Below are positions 5,387 through 6,976 of a stretch of 6,976 nucleotides of DNA, piece after piece; position 1 is the stretch's first letter; every line of letters begins with the position of its first letter. The position numbers and the translations under genes are program-made. The notes under the pieces are model-generated. The model was not told the DNA's origin. It ran no database searches and was given only the letters and a program-made list of their open reading frames with translations. The stretch is from JAMXLO01 sp041487355 (GTDB lineage Bacteria; Pseudomonadota; Alphaproteobacteria; Acetobacterales; Acetobacteraceae), in the NCBI GenBank assembly GCA_041487355.1, contig JBGPND010000249.1, positions 1 through 6,976 on the forward strand. The letters run 5' to 3'.

Positions 5387-6973
5387 TCAGCGCGAGTCGA
5401 TGGCCTGCGGCGCTTCCGCCGCAACCCAGGGATCGATGCATCCCGTTGCGGCGCGGCGATACACCACCAGGCCATCGAACGCCGCGATCTGGCGGTAGCG
5501 TGACCAGGCACGCGCAAAGGCCGGGTCGGATGCGCTCAGTACGCCGACATAGTTGACCACCCCTTCGCGCGTATCGACCACGGCGATGTCCGGGCAGCCC
5601 ATGATGAAGTCATGCGCCACCCAGCGGCGGATCGGCCATTCCTTGGCTGCCGCCGCATCGAAGCGCACACGCCAGAGTTCGCCCTTCAGTGCCCACATCG
5701 AATCGAAGCGCGAGGCCCAGGCCACCCCGGTGTTGTTCACCACCGGAAAGCCGAGCGCGATCCATTCGGAAAAAGCGATGTAGGTGCGCGCCTTCTGCTT
5801 GCGGATGAGACGCTCGAGCTTGGTCACAGTCGTCTGCTCCGGCTCCACCGCCAGGGCCACCTGCGGCTCCAGGCGCTGAAAGGCCGCGACCAGGAACACG
5901 ACGACGGCGACGACGGCAAGCACGATCGGCAGGAATGCGCCACGGGTGGAAGCGCGCCGATGCACCAGCGCCGAGGCCGCCCAACACAGCAGCGCCAGCA
6001 CGGTCGCAATCGTCGCCGGCAACCGGTGGTAGAACCAGTCCTTGCCGTCGATGAAGCAGATCGCCGTGCTGGTGATGGCGAACACGACGAGGGTCAGCAT
6101 CAGGTTGCCCTCGGGCACGCGGTGCCTGCGGCTCCACCACAGCACGAGCGCCACCGCCTGGCCGAACATCAGGCGCAGGCTATCGAGCAGCAGGTGGCGG
6201 AACGGCACGTCGGTCGCGCCATACAGCGCCAGCGCCAGCGGCACCGCGCGGCGCAGATAGGCCGGGCAGAACAGCGCGACCAGGCCGGCATAGGCCAGCA
6301 ACGTAACCCCAGCCGCGAGCGACTTGGCGCGGAACGGGCTCAGCCCGCGCAACAGCGCCAGGCCTTCGAGCACGACGAACACACCGGCATAGCGTGGCTT
6401 GAGCGCGCAACCGAGACCCGCCAGCACGCCGGCAATCAGCGACGCGCGCAATGCCGGTCGCTCGCCATCGAGCGAACGGGCGAACAGCGCCAGATAGGGC
6501 AGGATGGCAGCGACCAGCAGGTGTTCGCGCTGGCCGAGATCGCCCGCCGGGACCACCAGCAGCACGGTGCCGATCGCGGCGAATACCGGCAGCCGGTCCT
6601 CGAACAGCTTGCCGCTGCCTTGCAGCAGCGAGGCGGTCCACCAGGCGCAGCCGAGGACGATGGCGATGAACAACGGGATGGCGGTGTACTGGGCGTCAAT
6701 CCCCAGCACACTCGCGAGTCGGATCGGGATCGCGGAAATCCACACGATCAGCGGCGGGTTGACCTCAACCACGTCGACATAGAGTTCCTGGCCGGCAAGC
6801 CAGCGCCGCGCGACGTAGAGCAGCCAGGCGATGTCGTCCTTCAGCGGCGAGCGCAGCATGGTGAACAGGACGATACCAAGCACGGTCAGCAGCAGGAGCA
6901 TGCTGGCCACGGCGACAGCAGGGCGGACGACTGACTGTGCCGGGCGAATGGCCCGGACCTCGGTATGGCTCAT
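5387..6973 (-). CDS. Polytopic GT-C-type glycosyltransferase (ArnT/PMT-like family 39)
   Basis: This 528-residue integral membrane protein has about ten to thirteen hydrophobic segments between residues 18 and 365, followed by a soluble C-terminal domain (366-528). After the first membrane segment (18-40) comes LKDDIAWLLYVARRWLAG with Asp46-Asp47, the acidic pair that GT-C enzymes place in the first outer loop, then YVDVVEVNPPLI (65-76). Other blocks I associate with this group are GQREHLL (148-154), LKPRYA (191-196) and KDWFYHRLPA (311-320). GT-C enzymes transfer a sugar from a polyprenyl-phosphate donor to lipid, protein or polysaccharide outside the inner membrane; donor and acceptor are unknown here. 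ATG 6973 is only three bases from the window edge, so its ribosome binding site is not visible and an upstream start is possible. No other envelope glycan gene is in the window. Confidence 0.85.
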   Translation of the reverse strand: MSHTEVRAIRPAQSVVRPAVAVASMLLLLTVLGIVLFTMLRSPLKDDIAWLLYVARRWLAGQELYVDVVEVNPPLIVWISAIPIRLASVLGIDAQYTAIPLFIAIVLGCAWWTASLLQGSGKLFEDRLPVFAAIGTVLLVVPAGDLGQREHLLVAAILPYLALFARSLDGERPALRASLIAGVLAGLGCALKPRYAGVFVVLEGLALLRGLSPFRAKSLAAGVTLLAYAGLVALFCPAYLRRAVPLALALYGATDVPFRHLLLDSLRLMFGQAVALVLWWSRRHRVPEGNLMLTLVVFAITSTAICFIDGKDWFYHRLPATIATVLALLCWAASALVHRRASTRGAFLPIVLAVVAVVVFLVAAFQRLEPQVALAVEPEQTTVTKLERLIRKQKARTYIAFSEWIALGFPVVNNTGVAWASRFDSMWALKGELWRVRFDAAAAKEWPIRRWVAHDFIMGCPDIAVVDTREGVVNYVGVLSASDPAFARAWSRYRQIAAFDGLVVYRRAATGCIDPWVAAEAPQAIDSR

Positions 6974-6976
6974 GGA

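Noticed and set aside
4857..5441. N-terminal extension of the cupin frame as part of one 313-residue protein
   Set aside because: The upstream part includes the out-of-frame and in-frame LysR remnant and low-complexity sequence. The cupin alone from ATG 4856 accounts for the recognisable domain.
4293..5498. 401-codon + strand frame across the phosphatase end, cupin and LysR remnant
   Set aside because: It lies antisense to the cupin and out of frame with the phosphatase. It is Arg-rich with no recognisable domain and is a high-GC shadow frame.
5612..6934. 440-codon + strand frame opposite the glycosyltransferase
   Set aside because: Its Gln/Arg/His-rich composition is the antisense of a hydrophobic membrane protein, and no domain is seen.

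Overview
The window looks like an ordinary stretch of chromosome from a high-GC alphaproteobacterium. The best taxonomic evidence is the ribose-phosphate pyrophosphokinase, whose sequence and C-terminus (SVSSLFD) match my recollection of alphaproteobacterial Prs. A Rhodospirillales or Acetobacteraceae-like source is plausible but not shown. Strong GC bias at third codon positions opens long shadow frames throughout, and these have been left out. I see no rRNA, tRNA, CRISPR array, transposase gene or phage gene.

Left part (1-1804, + strand): the end of an unrecognised, probably exported protein, followed after 22 bp by prs. Immediately after the prs stop codon lies a 109-bp imperfect inverted repeat (1806-1914) with 34-bp arms built from an 8-bp periodic motif. 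It fills nearly all of the gap to the next gene.

Middle (1939-4528, + strand): three closely packed genes. They encode an FMN-dependent monooxygenase of the NtaA/SnaA/DszA branch of the luciferase-like family, a beta-class-like glutathione S-transferase, and a histidine-phosphatase-family protein. The first two have strong ribosome binding sites and the third begins 1-4 bp after the preceding stop, so they are probably co-transcribed. The pairing suggests oxidative attack on, and thiol handling of, a small organic substrate, which the sequence does not identify. The flavin reductase that such a monooxygenase needs is not in the window.

Right part (4500-6973): a small cupin gene on the - strand overlaps the phosphatase tail convergently. 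Directly upstream of it is the remnant of a LysR-type regulator that has lost its DNA-binding domain, carries a frameshift and stops short at the cupin start. Next is a short coding-like plus-strand fragment I cannot identify. The window ends with a complete or nearly complete - strand gene for a polytopic GT-C-type glycosyltransferase. Small GC-rich hairpins sit just past the stop codons of both - strand genes.

I found no convincing new multi-gene system. The items most worth checking are the inverted-repeat element, the monooxygenase/GST cassette and the decayed 4857-5386 region.
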